A DNA stretch of 64,000 nt from assembly GCA_902622595.1 (NCBI GenBank), contig CACNQM010000001.1:248001-312000 (forward strand). The letters are read 5' to 3'. A program made the translations under genes and the position numbers. The stretch's first letter is position 1. Every line of letters starts with the position of its first letter. This document shows, piece by piece, positions 30,603-39,430 of this stretch. Below the pieces are notes generated by a model, which saw nothing but the letters and a program-made list of their open reading frames with translations, searched no databases and was not told where the DNA came from. This DNA is from an uncultured Bacteroidota bacterium (lineage in GTDB: Bacteria > Bacteroidota > Bacteroidia > Flavobacteriales > Flavobacteriaceae).

Positions 30603-30631
30603 AAATCCTCAATCACTTGAGGATTTTTTTT
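30603..30631 (+). terminator. Intrinsic terminator after rpsA
   Basis: Ten-base perfect arms AAATCCTCAA (30603-30612) and TTGAGGATTT (30617-30626) with a 4-base loop, running into a tract of eight T. It lies 4 bases after the rpsA stop codon. Confidence 0.85.
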
Positions 30632-30657
30632 GTTATAAACTTAAAACTTAAAATTTA

Positions 30658-30665
30658 TATTTTTG
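30658..30665 (+). promoter_or_regulatory. -7 element of the pyrR-pyrB gene run
   Basis: TATTTTTG matches TAnnTTTG. The nearest TTTG upstream (30629-30632, in the rpsA terminator T tract) is 25 bases away, longer than usual. The expected start near 30670 gives an 11-base leader before pyrR, too short for a PyrR-binding attenuator of the Gram-positive kind. Confidence 0.5.
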
Positions 30666-30680
30666 TATTAATAAATAATC

Positions 30681-31217
30681 ATGCCCAAAAAAGTTCTTTT
30701 AGACTCAAAAAAAATAGATATTATTCTAAATAGGCTTGTATGTCAACTTGTTGAAAATCATAAAGATTTTAATAATACAGTTTTAATTGGCCTGCAACCC
30801 AGGGGTACTTTTTTGATCGAAAAGATTCTTGAAATATTTAAAAAAAATTACCCTTCAATCAATATTGATAGTGGTATCCTGGATTTTACTTTTTTTAGAG
30901 ATGATTTTAGGAGATCTGAAAAAACTCTTAAAGCTAGTTCAACACAAATAAATTTTTCAGTCGAAAATAAAAATGTTGTTCTTATTGATGATGTTCTTTT
31001 TACAGGAAGAAGTATAAAAGCTGCTATGTCCTCAATGGATTCATATGGCAGGCCAAATTCAATTGAGTTGTTGGTCCTAATTGATAGAAGATATAAAAGA
31101 GAGATACCTATTCAAGCAAATTACTGTGGCGCAAAAATAGATACATTTAAAGGGGATAGGGTAAATGTTGTGTGGAATGAAAATTCTGACAAAAACGTAA
31201 TATATATTGAAAACTAA
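30681..31217 (+). CDS. pyrR: PyrR-type phosphoribosyltransferase
   Basis: 178-residue protein of the PyrR family, which combines uracil phosphoribosyltransferase activity with pyrimidine-gene regulation in some bacteria. The PRPP-binding loop VVLIDDVLFTGRSIKAAM and the IGLQPRGTFLIEKI segment are clear. The family can act by binding mRNA, but the leader here appears too short for that, so an enzymatic or other role is as likely. The stop codon shares its last base with the pyrB start. Confidence 0.9.
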   Translation: MPKKVLLDSKKIDIILNRLVCQLVENHKDFNNTVLIGLQPRGTFLIEKILEIFKKNYPSINIDSGILDFTFFRDDFRRSEKTLKASSTQINFSVENKNVVLIDDVLFTGRSIKAAMSSMDSYGRPNSIELLVLIDRRYKREIPIQANYCGAKIDTFKGDRVNVVWNENSDKNVIYIEN

Positions 31218-32155
31218 TGGATAAGTTAAGTGTAGATCACCTTTTGGGTATTAAATATCTTAAAAAGTCAGATATAAATTTAATCTTTAAAACAGCTATA
31301 CATTTTAAAGAGGTAATTAATAGACCTATAAAAAAAGTTCCTACTTTGCGGGATTTGACAATCGCAAATTTATTTTTTGAAAATAGTACTCGAACTAAAA
31401 TTTCTTTTGAATTAGCTCAAAAAAGATTAGGAGCAGATGTTGTAAACTTTTCAAGTTCGTCCTCATCAGTAAATAAAGGAGAATCCTTAACAGATACAGT
31501 AAATAATATACTAGCAATGAAAGTTGATATGATAGTTTTAAGGCATCCAAATCCAGGCTCACCATTACTCCTTTCTAGTCATACGAATTCTTGTATTATA
31601 AATGCAGGAGATGGTGCCCATGAACATCCAACGCAAGCCTTACTTGACTGTTTTTCTTTAACTGAAAATTTAGGTGATCTCAAGGGTAAAAATATTCTAA
31701 TTGTAGGGGATGTTCTCCATTCTAGGGTTGCACTATCTAATATATATGCTCTTAAACTTTTAGGAGCTAATATTAAATTATCATGTCCTGTAAGTTTAAT
31801 TCCAAGAGAAATTGAAAGTCTTGATGTTTCAATTGAAACTGATATATTAAAAGCTTTAAAATGGTGTGATGCAGCTAATGTTCTTAGAGTTCAAAAAGAG
31901 AGAATGGAAAAATCTTATTTTCCAAACAATAGAGAATATTCCATGTTATTCGGTCTTGATACTAATAAAATAAATAATATTAAAAAAGATATTCTGATAT
32001 TGCATCCAGGTCCAATTAATAGGGGGGTGGAAATTACCTCAGAAATTGTGGAATCAAATAATTCCATTATTTTAGATCAAGTTGAAAATGGAGTAGCCAT
32101 AAGAATGGCCATTATTTATTTACTTGCATCAAAGATGAATTTTTCAATAAATTAA
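31217..32155 (+). CDS. pyrB: Aspartate carbamoyltransferase catalytic subunit
   Basis: Second step of pyrimidine synthesis, joining carbamoyl phosphate to aspartate. The 312-residue protein has the carbamoyl-phosphate loop STRTKISFE (57-65), the segment SSVNKGESL, HPTQALLD, and the late HPGPINRGVEI. All match the catalytic chain. No pyrI regulatory chain is nearby, so the enzyme is probably an unregulated trimer. Translation overlaps pyrR by one base. Confidence 0.96.
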   Translation: MDKLSVDHLLGIKYLKKSDINLIFKTAIHFKEVINRPIKKVPTLRDLTIANLFFENSTRTKISFELAQKRLGADVVNFSSSSSSVNKGESLTDTVNNILAMKVDMIVLRHPNPGSPLLLSSHTNSCIINAGDGAHEHPTQALLDCFSLTENLGDLKGKNILIVGDVLHSRVALSNIYALKLLGANIKLSCPVSLIPREIESLDVSIETDILKALKWCDAANVLRVQKERMEKSYFPNNREYSMLFGLDTNKINNIKKDILILHPGPINRGVEITSEIVESNNSIILDQVENGVAIRMAIIYLLASKMNFSIN

Positions 32156-32157
32156 CT

Positions 32158-32793
32158 ATGAAATTATTTAATTACAGAAAATTTTATAAAAAAGACTCTT
32201 TAAGTATAGATGATGTAGGAGATAATCCGTTAGAGTTTTTTAGAAGATGGTTTGAAGATGCCGATAATTCAGATGAAATTATTGAAGCTAATGCTATGAC
32301 ACTAGCAACTGTAGAGAATAATGCACCCTCTTCAAGAGTTGTTTTGCTTAAAGAAATTAAAGATAGAAGTTTAGTGTTCTTTACTAACTATGATAGTAAT
32401 AAAGGACGTGCAATATCTGATAATCCAAATGTATGTGCATCATTTTTTTGGCCTTCATTGGAAAGACAAGTTATTTTTAAAGGAATAGCAAAAAAGACTG
32501 ACAACGATTATTCAGATACTTACTTTAGTTCAAGGCCATATAAAAGTCAGGCTGCTGCAATAGTGTCAAAACAAAGTGATGTAATACATAGTTATGAAGA
32601 ACTTACAGATAGATATAATAAACTTCTAAATGAAAATAAAGATTCCATTTTTAAAAGACCCAGAAATTGGGGAGGGATAGAGATAAATATTCAAGAGATT
32701 GAGTTTTGGCAAGGAAGAGAGAATAGATTACACAATAGAGTTCTTTGTCGCTTGGTAAACGGTAAATGGGATATTCAACTTTTATCACCATAG
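32158..32793 (+). CDS. pdxH: Pyridoxamine 5'-phosphate oxidase
   Basis: FMN enzyme that makes pyridoxal 5'-phosphate from pyridoxine or pyridoxamine phosphate. The 211-residue protein has the FMN-binding segments SSRVVLLKEI, FFTNYDSNKG and ASFFWPSLERQV, and the C-terminal signature EIEFWQGRENRLHNR. Length is typical. It follows pyrB after two bases and precedes the sixA-like gene with no gap, in the same transcript. Confidence 0.95.
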   Translation: MKLFNYRKFYKKDSLSIDDVGDNPLEFFRRWFEDADNSDEIIEANAMTLATVENNAPSSRVVLLKEIKDRSLVFFTNYDSNKGRAISDNPNVCASFFWPSLERQVIFKGIAKKTDNDYSDTYFSSRPYKSQAAAIVSKQSDVIHSYEELTDRYNKLLNENKDSIFKRPRNWGGIEINIQEIEFWQGRENRLHNRVLCRLVNGKWDIQLLSP

Positions 32794-33282
32794 ATGAAGG
32801 TAATTACTTTTTTAAGACATTCTAAGTCATCATGGGATTATGAAATTCTGGATATTCATAGACCCTTAAGCGCTGTTGGAATTGAAAAAATTAAAAAAAC
32901 TGCTAATTCTTCAAAGGATCATTTTATTTCTTCAGAAATAATATACACTAGCTCTGCCAATAGAGCTTTGTATACATCTATTTTACTAGTAAAAAGTTTA
33001 TCAATTAATTTTAGAAAAATAAAAATATGTGATGAATTGTATACTTTTAGTTTTACTGAGGTAATGGAATTTATCAGGACTATTGATAATAATTATTCAA
33101 ATGTTGTTTTAGTTGGCCATAATCCAGCATATACAGAAATTTCAAATTATTTTTCTGAAAATAAAATTTTAAATTTACCTACCGCTAGATGGTTTTCTTT
33201 GAAATTTGAATCTGATAATTGGTCGGATATTATAGATTTGAAGCCAATATCTTATTTAAATAATTTAAAAAGTGGAGTCTAA
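32794..33282 (+). CDS. SixA-like histidine phosphatase
   Basis: Histidine phosphatase superfamily protein of 162 residues. The catalytic RHS motif with His9 (TFLRHSKSSW) and the second conserved His in VGHNPAYTE are present. SixA removes phosphate from histidine phosphotransfer proteins in E. coli; here the target is unknown. The 3' end overlaps the ppk1 GTG start by 11 bases. Confidence 0.88.
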   Translation: MKVITFLRHSKSSWDYEILDIHRPLSAVGIEKIKKTANSSKDHFISSEIIYTSSANRALYTSILLVKSLSINFRKIKICDELYTFSFTEVMEFIRTIDNNYSNVVLVGHNPAYTEISNYFSENKILNLPTARWFSLKFESDNWSDIIDLKPISYLNNLKSGV

Positions 33283-35314
33283 ATATATAAATAGAGAGTT
33301 AAGCTGGCTTGATTTTAATGCAAGGGTTTTGCAAGAGGCATCTAATGATAATGTTCCCCTACTAGAAAGATTAAGGTTTATAGGTATATTTTCTAATAAT
33401 CTTGATGAATTTTTTCAAGTAAGATATGCTACTATAAAAAGAATTGCAGACACAAGAGCTTCAAATAAAAATAATAAAGATAATATAGCTGCAAAAGAGC
33501 TGCTTGATAACATAACATCAAAAGTTATTAAACTACAATCTGATAGTTCACAAATACTTGACTCAATCGAGAAATCACTAAAGAAAGAAAATATAGTTTT
33601 TATTGATGAGCTAAATGTGCCTGATTCACATAAAAAATTTCTAAGGGATTATTTTATTAGAAAAATTAGTCCAGCATTAGTCACAATTATACTTTCAAAC
33701 AATAAATATCATGATTTTAATGATAATAAAGCTTTTCTAATTATTAATTTAAGATTAAAAAGCTCTAATGATATATATGCACTTGTAGAGATCCCCAGAG
33801 ATATTAGTAGATTTGTAGTTCTTCCCAAAAAAGATAATAAGCAATATATAATGTTTATTGATGATATAATTAGATTTAACCTGGATATATTATTTAGTTT
33901 TTTCAATTATTCAAATATTCAAGCTCATATGCTAAAAATTACTAGAGATGCCGAGCTAGATATAGATGATATGGATCTATCTAAAAGTTATATTAAAAAG
34001 ATTCAAGAATATGTCAATAAAAGAAAGATAAGTAATCCTGTAAGATTAGTCTATGATAAATCTATTCCTGAAGAGACATTAAGTTATCTTATTAAAAAAA
34101 TTAGAATTACTTCTCATGACAGTTTGATACCTGGTGGTAAATACCATCATAGAAGTGATTATATGAACTTTCCTGATTTAGGGAGAACAGATCTTTTATA
34201 TCCAAAAGAAAAAGCTTTAAATATTAAAAACTTTAAAATTGAGTCTAACCTTTTAGATCAACTATTAGAGAGAGATTATCTGATGTACACACCCTACCAT
34301 TCATTCTCATATCTAATATCAATATTGAGACAGTCTGCAATTGATCCAACTGTAAAGTCTATCAAAATAACAATATACAGGTTATCTAAAAATTCGAATG
34401 TAATTAGTTGTTTAATTAACGCAGCTAAAAATGGAAAAAAAGTTTTAGTCCAAATAGAGCTTCAAGCAAGATTTGATGAAGAAAATAATATAAAGGTTTC
34501 CCAAGAACTGAAAGCTGCTGGTGTCGATTTAATTTATGGGGTTAAGGGGTTAAAAGTTCACTCAAAAATTTGTCTAATTGAGAGGTTTAAAAGTCATAAA
34601 AAAACATACTATGGTTTTATAAGTACTGGAAATTTCAATGAATCAACAGCAAAAGTCTACTCTGACTTTACTCTATTTACTTCAAATGAAAAAATTTTAA
34701 AAGAAATTAATAAAGTCTTTGAATTTCTTCAGTCTAATTATAAAACTCAGCATTACAAGCACTTAATAGTCTCCCCCCACCATACCTCAAAAAAATTATT
34801 CGACTTAATTGATAATGAAATTAAAAATGTAGGGAAAGGCCTTAAAGGAGAAATTATTTTCAAATTAAATAGCTTTACAAGTTACAGATTTGTTGATAAA
34901 TTATATGAAGCAAGTAAATTTGGAGTTAAGGTTAAGTTATTTGTAAGAGGAATATGCTGTCTTATACCAAATAAATTAGGGTTAAGTGAGAATATTGAGG
35001 TCAAAAGTGTTGTGGATAAATATCTTGAACACTCAAGAGTTTACGTATTTGAAAATGCTGGAGATAAAAAAGTGTACATATCATCTGCTGATTTAATGAC
35101 TAGGAATATTGAAAAACGAGTTGAAGTTGCATGCCCTATCTACCAAAAGGACTTAAAAAATCAAGTACTTGAAACACTAAAAATAACAGATAACGATAAT
35201 ATTAAAACTAGGTTAATTAATCATAAGCCACAAAATAAATTTGTTAATAATTTAAATAAAAAAATTAGATCACAGTGGGACACTTATAAATACTTTAATA
35301 ATATCTTAGACTAA
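33272..35314 (+). CDS. ppk1: Polyphosphate kinase 1
   Basis: Reversible ATP:polyphosphate phosphotransferase, 680 residues. The N-terminal domain starts with INRELSWLDFNARVL, the head domain follows, and two phospholipase-D-like catalytic domains carry the conserved His regions GLKVHSKICLIE and YLEHSRVYVFE with SADLMTRN. The start is GTG at 33272, inside the end of the sixA-like gene. The ATG-free start is supported by the conserved N-terminus immediately after it. ppx follows directly after its stop codon. Confidence 0.95.
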   Translation: MESKYINRELSWLDFNARVLQEASNDNVPLLERLRFIGIFSNNLDEFFQVRYATIKRIADTRASNKNNKDNIAAKELLDNITSKVIKLQSDSSQILDSIEKSLKKENIVFIDELNVPDSHKKFLRDYFIRKISPALVTIILSNNKYHDFNDNKAFLIINLRLKSSNDIYALVEIPRDISRFVVLPKKDNKQYIMFIDDIIRFNLDILFSFFNYSNIQAHMLKITRDAELDIDDMDLSKSYIKKIQEYVNKRKISNPVRLVYDKSIPEETLSYLIKKIRITSHDSLIPGGKYHHRSDYMNFPDLGRTDLLYPKEKALNIKNFKIESNLLDQLLERDYLMYTPYHSFSYLISILRQSAIDPTVKSIKITIYRLSKNSNVISCLINAAKNGKKVLVQIELQARFDEENNIKVSQELKAAGVDLIYGVKGLKVHSKICLIERFKSHKKTYYGFISTGNFNESTAKVYSDFTLFTSNEKILKEINKVFEFLQSNYKTQHYKHLIVSPHHTSKKLFDLIDNEIKNVGKGLKGEIIFKLNSFTSYRFVDKLYEASKFGVKVKLFVRGICCLIPNKLGLSENIEVKSVVDKYLEHSRVYVFENAGDKKVYISSADLMTRNIEKRVEVACPIYQKDLKNQVLETLKITDNDNIKTRLINHKPQNKFVNNLNKKIRSQWDTYKYFNNILD

Positions 35315-36211
35315 TTGAAAAAGATTGCTGCCATTGATATTGGATCTAATGCTGTTAGAATGCTAATATGCTATATTATCCCGTCTGGAAAAGAATATAT
35401 ATTTCAAAAAAATTCATATTTAAGATTACCTTTAAGACTTGGAGAAGACTCTTTCAGTAATGGAATAATTTCAGAGGATAAGATTAAAACACTCTCAGAA
35501 GCACTTATTTCATTTAAGTATATGATGAAAGTCCATAACGTTGAGGAGTATCAAGTATATGCTACTTCAGCCCTAAGAGAATCTTTGAATTCTTCAAATG
35601 TGATTTCAAAAGTAAAAAAAGCAACTGGTTTAAAAATTAACTTAATAACCGGTTTAAAGGAAGCTAAAATTATTGCAAAAGGAAATACACTATCTAAGTT
35701 AGATTATAATAAAACTTATTTATATGTTGATGTAGGTGGAGGAAGTACCGAATATTCTATTTTAAAAAAAGGGGAAAATAAAAAATCTAAGTCATTTAAA
35801 TTTGGTACTGTAAGGCTTCTTAATAAATTAGATGTTTCTCATACTAAGAATGAGATTGCTAGTTGGTTAACTTCAAATATTGATTTCAAAGATAAAATCA
35901 AGTTATTTGCAACTGGAGGAAATATTAGTAAAATTCAATCAATATCAGGAACAAAAAATGGTAAACCAATATCATATATTTCCGTAAAAGATCTTTTGAA
36001 CAAAATGATAGAATGTGATTTTAAAGAGAGGATGATAAAATTTAATTTAAACCCTGATAGAGCTGATGTAATTATACCAGCATTAGAAATATTTATTTTA
36101 ACAATGGAGTCTGCAAAAGCAAATAAAATGTTTATTCCAAAAACAGGTCTTGTTGATGGTATGATAAAAGAGACTTTCTTTGAAAGAAATGGAAATAAGC
36201 TAAATCCTTAA
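35315..36211 (+). CDS. ppx: Exopolyphosphatase (Ppx/GppA family)
   Basis: 298-residue ASKHA-fold phosphatase that removes terminal phosphate from polyphosphate (or pppGpp). It begins IAAIDIGSNAVRMLI and contains YVDVGGGSTEYS and the LFATGGNISK segment. It corresponds to the short, two-domain form without the C-terminal HD domain of E. coli Ppx. The start codon TTG abuts the ppk1 TAA. Pairing with ppk1 supports polyphosphate turnover. The last 12 bases overlap the 3' end of the dnaX C-terminal part on the other strand. Confidence 0.93.
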   Translation: MKKIAAIDIGSNAVRMLICYIIPSGKEYIFQKNSYLRLPLRLGEDSFSNGIISEDKIKTLSEALISFKYMMKVHNVEEYQVYATSALRESLNSSNVISKVKKATGLKINLITGLKEAKIIAKGNTLSKLDYNKTYLYVDVGGGSTEYSILKKGENKKSKSFKFGTVRLLNKLDVSHTKNEIASWLTSNIDFKDKIKLFATGGNISKIQSISGTKNGKPISYISVKDLLNKMIECDFKERMIKFNLNPDRADVIIPALEIFILTMESAKANKMFIPKTGLVDGMIKETFFERNGNKLNP

Positions 36212-36757
36212 ACTAAATTCCTCAATTAGCGAAATTATACTCTCATTATTTTTTTGAATCATCTCAAGCTTTTCTTTACTATTAAGAAATTTCTTTTTAT
36301 CTGTTTCTTCAGATAATTTTACATCAACAATGATTGAATAATTATTTAATTCTTTAGAAATAAATGTTTGTATTTTACTCTTATAACCATTCATCTCTTT
36401 ATAATTCATTTTGTTAATAGTATTGATAATAATTAAATTATCATTTATAAATGGTTGATTCATTTTTAAGAGAGATAATATATTATTATTACCGTCCTTT
36501 TTTTCAAGTTCACAGAATTTTTTCCATGCTATCTCAAAGTCATTATCAGTAAAATCATCATTAGGAAGTTCTAAATCCACATTATCATTCTCTTTCTCAA
36601 CAGATTTTTTAAAGTTAAGACTTGCAATTGATAATGATGAGATATCGTTTATTTGAGGTTGTTTAAATAATTTATCAGAGTCTTTATCTTCAATTTCTAT
36701 AATTTCTTTTAGCTTGCTAACTTTTAATTCAGTAGTCTTAATCAAAGATTTTTTTTT
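36200..36757 (-). CDS. dnaX: DnaX C-terminal part (tau-specific), -1 frame
   Basis: Open frame of about 183 codons continuing DnaX in the -1 frame. It holds a charged, low-complexity linker (about the first 60 residues) and then a compact domain (WKKFCELEKKDGNNNIL through FISKELNNYSIIVDVKLSE) like the C-terminal region of flavobacterial DnaX. It has no ATG; the first possible start is TTG at 36745, without a leader. It is best read as the tail of a 533-residue tau-like protein made by a shift at the A11 tract. The tail would contact helicase and polymerase by analogy with tau. An independent small protein or a sequencing indel are the alternatives. Confidence 0.75.
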   Translation of the reverse strand, partial: KKKSLIKTTELKVSKLKEIIEIEDKDSDKLFKQPQINDISSLSIASLNFKKSVEKENDNVDLELPNDDFTDNDFEIAWKKFCELEKKDGNNNILSLLKMNQPFINDNLIIINTINKMNYKEMNGYKSKIQTFISKELNNYSIIVDVKLSEETDKKKFLNSKEKLEMIQKNNESIISLIEEFSLRI

Positions 36758-37800
36758 TTAGTGCTATCTAATGATGCTATTTTCATTAAACAAAGCTCAA
36801 TATGCATTCTTTTATCATTTACTCTTTGATAATTGACCAAAGTTTCATTAATTATTTCTATCATTAAGATTAGGTCTTTATCTAAAATATTTTTTGAATG
36901 TTCAATATATCTTTTACTTAATTCACTTTTATGATCTGAAAGTTTATCGTTTGAGTTAAGTCTGTAAACTAGCAGTTCTCTTAAATGCTTTGATAATCCA
37001 TTCAAAAAATTTAAATCATCAAATCCTTTATCATATATATCATTATAGAGACAAAGGATAGCCGGTATGTCTTTGTCGTTGATTAAATCTGACAACCTAA
37101 AATATGTATTAAAGTCAATTATATTTAAATTAGAAGTTACTTCGTCTAACGTAAGATTAGAGTCAGTAAAACTTACTAATCTATCAAATATTGATAATGA
37201 ATCTCTAATTGACCCGTCAGATCTTTCAGCTATTAGTAATAAAGAGCCATCTTGATGCTTGATTTTTTTTTCTTTACATATTCTTATAAGCAGATTTCTA
37301 ATAGATTTACTGTCAACTTTTTTAAAATCATATATTTGACATCTTGAAAGAATTGTTGGTAAAATCTTGTTTTTTTCAGTTGTTGCTAATATAAAAACTA
37401 CATGTTCGGGTGGTTCCTCTAGAGATTTTAAAAATGCATTAAATGCTTGATTGGAAAGCATATGAACTTCATCAATAATATAAACTTTATATCTACCTTT
37501 CTGAGGTGGAATTCTAATTTGGTCAGTAATATTCCTAATATCTTCCACAGAATTATTTGATGCGGCATCTAATTCAAAAATATTATATTCAAAATCTTCA
37601 TCTATATTATTTATAGTCTTTGCTAATATTCTTGCACATGATGTTTTACCTACACCTCTAGGTCCACAAAAAAGTAGTGCTTGAGGAATATTATCTTTGT
37701 CTATTGCATTATTTAAGGTTTTTACAATTGCATCTTGACCTATAATTTCCTCAAAGTTTTTTGGTCTGTACTCTGAAGCAGAAGAAGTTGAACTAATCAT
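36742..37800 (-). CDS. dnaX: DNA polymerase III clamp-loader subunit DnaX (short form)
   Basis: AAA+ clamp-loader ATPase. From ATG 37800 the frame-0 product is 352 residues: it starts ASEYRPKNFEEIIGQ, has Walker A GPRGVGKTS near 41-49, Walker B and DEVHMLS, the SRC sensor (LSRCQIYDF), and the collar domain III to about residue 345. It stops at TGA seven codons after an A11 tract begins, just where gamma-type products end. Frame-0 codons run on upstream to 37935, but they lie antisense to RNase P RNA and its promoter and do not resemble DnaX, so they are excluded. The 3' part of the gene is in the -1 frame. Confidence 0.92.
   Translation of the reverse strand: MISSTSSASEYRPKNFEEIIGQDAIVKTLNNAIDKDNIPQALLFCGPRGVGKTSCARILAKTINNIDEDFEYNIFELDAASNNSVEDIRNITDQIRIPPQKGRYKVYIIDEVHMLSNQAFNAFLKSLEEPPEHVVFILATTEKNKILPTILSRCQIYDFKKVDSKSIRNLLIRICKEKKIKHQDGSLLLIAERSDGSIRDSLSIFDRLVSFTDSNLTLDEVTSNLNIIDFNTYFRLSDLINDKDIPAILCLYNDIYDKGFDDLNFLNGLSKHLRELLVYRLNSNDKLSDHKSELSKRYIEHSKNILDKDLILMIEIINETLVNYQRVNDKRMHIELCLMKIASLDSTKKKNL
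36749..36759 (-). promoter_or_regulatory. A11 slippery tract, probable dnaX frameshift site
   Basis: The mRNA reads AGC ACT A11 T CTT TGA in frame 0. Moving back one base on the A tract gives ...AAA TCT TTG ATT AAG and opens the C-terminal frame. One added A by polymerase slippage would have the same effect. Only a weak 4-base hairpin is visible downstream, so slippage on the homopolymer itself is the likelier mechanism. A missed A in the sequence would also explain the arrangement. Confidence 0.65.
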
Positions 37801-37875
37801 CAAGACAAATATAAAGATTGAGAAAATTTTATTATCAATTGATATTTTTTTTTTAATAAAATTATCAACAAATAT

Positions 37876-37883
37876 TATATTTG
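37876..37883 (+). promoter_or_regulatory. -7 element of the RNase P RNA gene
   Basis: TATATTTG matches TAnnTTTG. Five bases after its G is the first base of the P1 helix (37888), so the RNA start and promoter agree well. A T-rich stretch (TTTT at 37851-37854, 21-base spacing) is the only -33 candidate. Confidence 0.6.
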
Positions 37884-37887
37884 TTGT

Positions 37888-38170
37888 GCAAGCCATCTTA
37901 TCGCTGATTTTTTCAGAGGAAAGTCCGGACACCAAAGAGCAATGTAACGGGTAACACCCGTCATCTGTAATGGATAGGAATAGTGCAACAGAAAGTATGT
38001 ACAGGTAATGCTGTAGTGGAATCTTGTAAACTCTGCATGGTGAAACGCCAAGTATATCTACAACTTAAAACTGCTCGTTTTATGTAGAAGGGTAGGCGGT
38101 TTGAGTGTAATAGTAATATTGCATCTAGATAAATGATAAGACTAGACAGAATCCGGCTTATAGGCTTGCT
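37888..38170 (+). ncRNA. rnpB: RNase P RNA, bacterial class A
   Basis: Catalytic RNA of ribonuclease P, which trims the 5' leaders of tRNA precursors. The universal 5' core AGAGGAAAGTCCGGAC is at 37914-37929 and its partner ACAGAATCCGGCTTA closes the P4 pseudoknot at 38146-38160. P1 is formed by GCAAGCC (37888-37894) and GGCTTGC (38163-38169), followed by a run of T that can serve as terminator. Length (about 283) is low but within the class A range. The 3' end overlaps the last 13 bases of rsmD on the opposite strand, and the gene is divergent from dnaX. Confidence 0.95.
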
Positions 38171-38703
38171 TTTTTTATAATGCTTAATATTGAGCCTCCA
38201 TATTTTCTTTCTTCAACATCATTATATTTTTCTGCTAAAGAAACATTTGAACTATGTTCAATAATAATTTGACCGTTATCTAAAAGAATATCTCTTTGCA
38301 TAATTATATTCAATAATTCAAAATATTTGTCTTTTGAAAATAAATAAGGTGGATCTGCAAAAATTATATCAAAATTTTCATCATTTTTCATCAAAAAATC
38401 AATATAGTTTTTTCTTTTAGTAATAATATTAAATCCATGCTTAGCAGAAGTTTCATTTATAAATTTTATACATTTTAAGTTGTTATCAACAGAAATAATT
38501 TTTTTGGTTCCTCTTGATGCAAATTCAAAAGATATGTTTCCTGTGCCTGCAAATAAATCTAAAACTCTAATTTCATCAATATTAAATCTGTTAATTATTA
38601 TATTGAAAAGAGATTCCTTCACTTTATCGGTAGTTGGCCTGCTTGGGATATCTTTAGGCGCTCTAATAGATAAACTCTTTTTACTTCCTGATATTATTCT
38701 CAT
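38158..38703 (-). CDS. rsmD: 16S rRNA (guanine-966-N2)-methyltransferase RsmD
   Basis: SAM-dependent methyltransferase for G966 of 16S rRNA. The 181-residue protein begins MRIISGSKK and has SRPTTDKVKESLFNII, the SAM loop VLDLFAGTGNISFE and the catalytic DPPY (FADPPYLF). Its start overlaps the DUF3822 stop by 23 bases, so it is the last gene of a three-gene run. Its final codons form the complementary strand of the RNase P RNA P1 helix and T tract. Confidence 0.94.
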   Translation of the reverse strand: MRIISGSKKSLSIRAPKDIPSRPTTDKVKESLFNIIINRFNIDEIRVLDLFAGTGNISFEFASRGTKKIISVDNNLKCIKFINETSAKHGFNIITKRKNYIDFLMKNDENFDIIFADPPYLFSKDKYFELLNIIMQRDILLDNGQIIIEHSSNVSLAEKYNDVEERKYGGSILSIIKKASL

Positions 38704-39430
38704 TTAATATTGAAAAGGATTGCGATTCATAACTTGCAAGAGAATTAATATTATCTTCAATAAAGTCAATTTTAGAATATTTTGATACTAGATTATAAAA
38801 TTTATCAAACCTATCATATTTTCCTAAAAATATAATTTTGTCTGAATTAATCGAGACATGATAATTTTTTAGTACAAAAAATGTATAATATAAAAACTCA
38901 TTTTCATCACTAATATCAAATGAATTAAAAAAGACAAATTTGTTGTTGTTAAATATTACTACTTCAAATGAAATATCACTTAAGCTAACAAAAAATGATA
39001 GTCCATCAGAATTTTGTAATTGTCCTAACAAGTAGTTATATAATTTAGTAAAATAATTAGTGTGATTGATTTTTTTTTCATCATTTTTAAGAATTTGGGA
39101 TAAGTTTTCTCTCTTTGAATATATAACGGTAATTTTTTTATCACTAGATATATCCTCTTCAATACTTCTTAATATTTTTGAATTAGTTTCTAGATATTTA
39201 GCTCTAATACTTTTATCATAATACTTTGATGGTATTATTGATGGTGGGGAATTAAAATGAGTTATATCTATAGCTTTAATTGAATCGTTTTTCAGAATAT
39301 TAGCAACTACCTTAAGTTGGTTCTTGTCAGAATATGAAGAGGAGAAACTTTCATTTAATGAACTTAAATGAAAAAAATTTTCAAACTGATAAATTGATGC
39401 TTTACTGATTTTCGTCTTTATTTTTTGCAT
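38681..39430 (-). CDS. DUF3822 family protein (actin-like fold)
   Basis: 249-residue protein of the Bacteroidota family DUF3822, recognised by its place directly upstream of rsmD and the segment FNSFDISDENEFLYYTFFVLKNY. Members have, to my knowledge, an actin-like (PilM/GspL-like) ATPase fold; the biochemical role is unknown. No signal peptide or membrane segment, so it is cytoplasmic. I use ATG 39430, which overlaps the end of the pilin-like gene by 29 bases; an in-frame start at 39466 is less likely. Both overlaps suggest coupled translation with its neighbours. Confidence 0.78.
   Translation of the reverse strand: MQKIKTKISKASIYQFENFFHLSSLNESFSSSYSDKNQLKVVANILKNDSIKAIDITHFNSPPSIIPSKYYDKSIRAKYLETNSKILRSIEEDISSDKKITVIYSKRENLSQILKNDEKKINHTNYFTKLYNYLLGQLQNSDGLSFFVSLSDISFEVVIFNNNKFVFFNSFDISDENEFLYYTFFVLKNYHVSINSDKIIFLGKYDRFDKFYNLVSKYSKIDFIEDNINSLASYESQSFSILNENNIRK

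Noticed and set aside
30632-30680. PyrR-responsive attenuator before pyrR
   Set aside because: Only 49 bases separate the terminator from pyrR and the likely leader is about 11 bases; no antiterminator structure fits.
36721-36735. Downstream hairpin stimulating dnaX frameshifting
   Set aside because: Only a 4-base stem is available (TTAG/CTAA); too weak to call.
37801-37935. Upstream extension of dnaX by 45 codons
   Set aside because: It is antisense to rnpB and its promoter, contains hydrophobic sequence unlike DnaX, and the conserved N-terminus begins right after the ATG at 37800.
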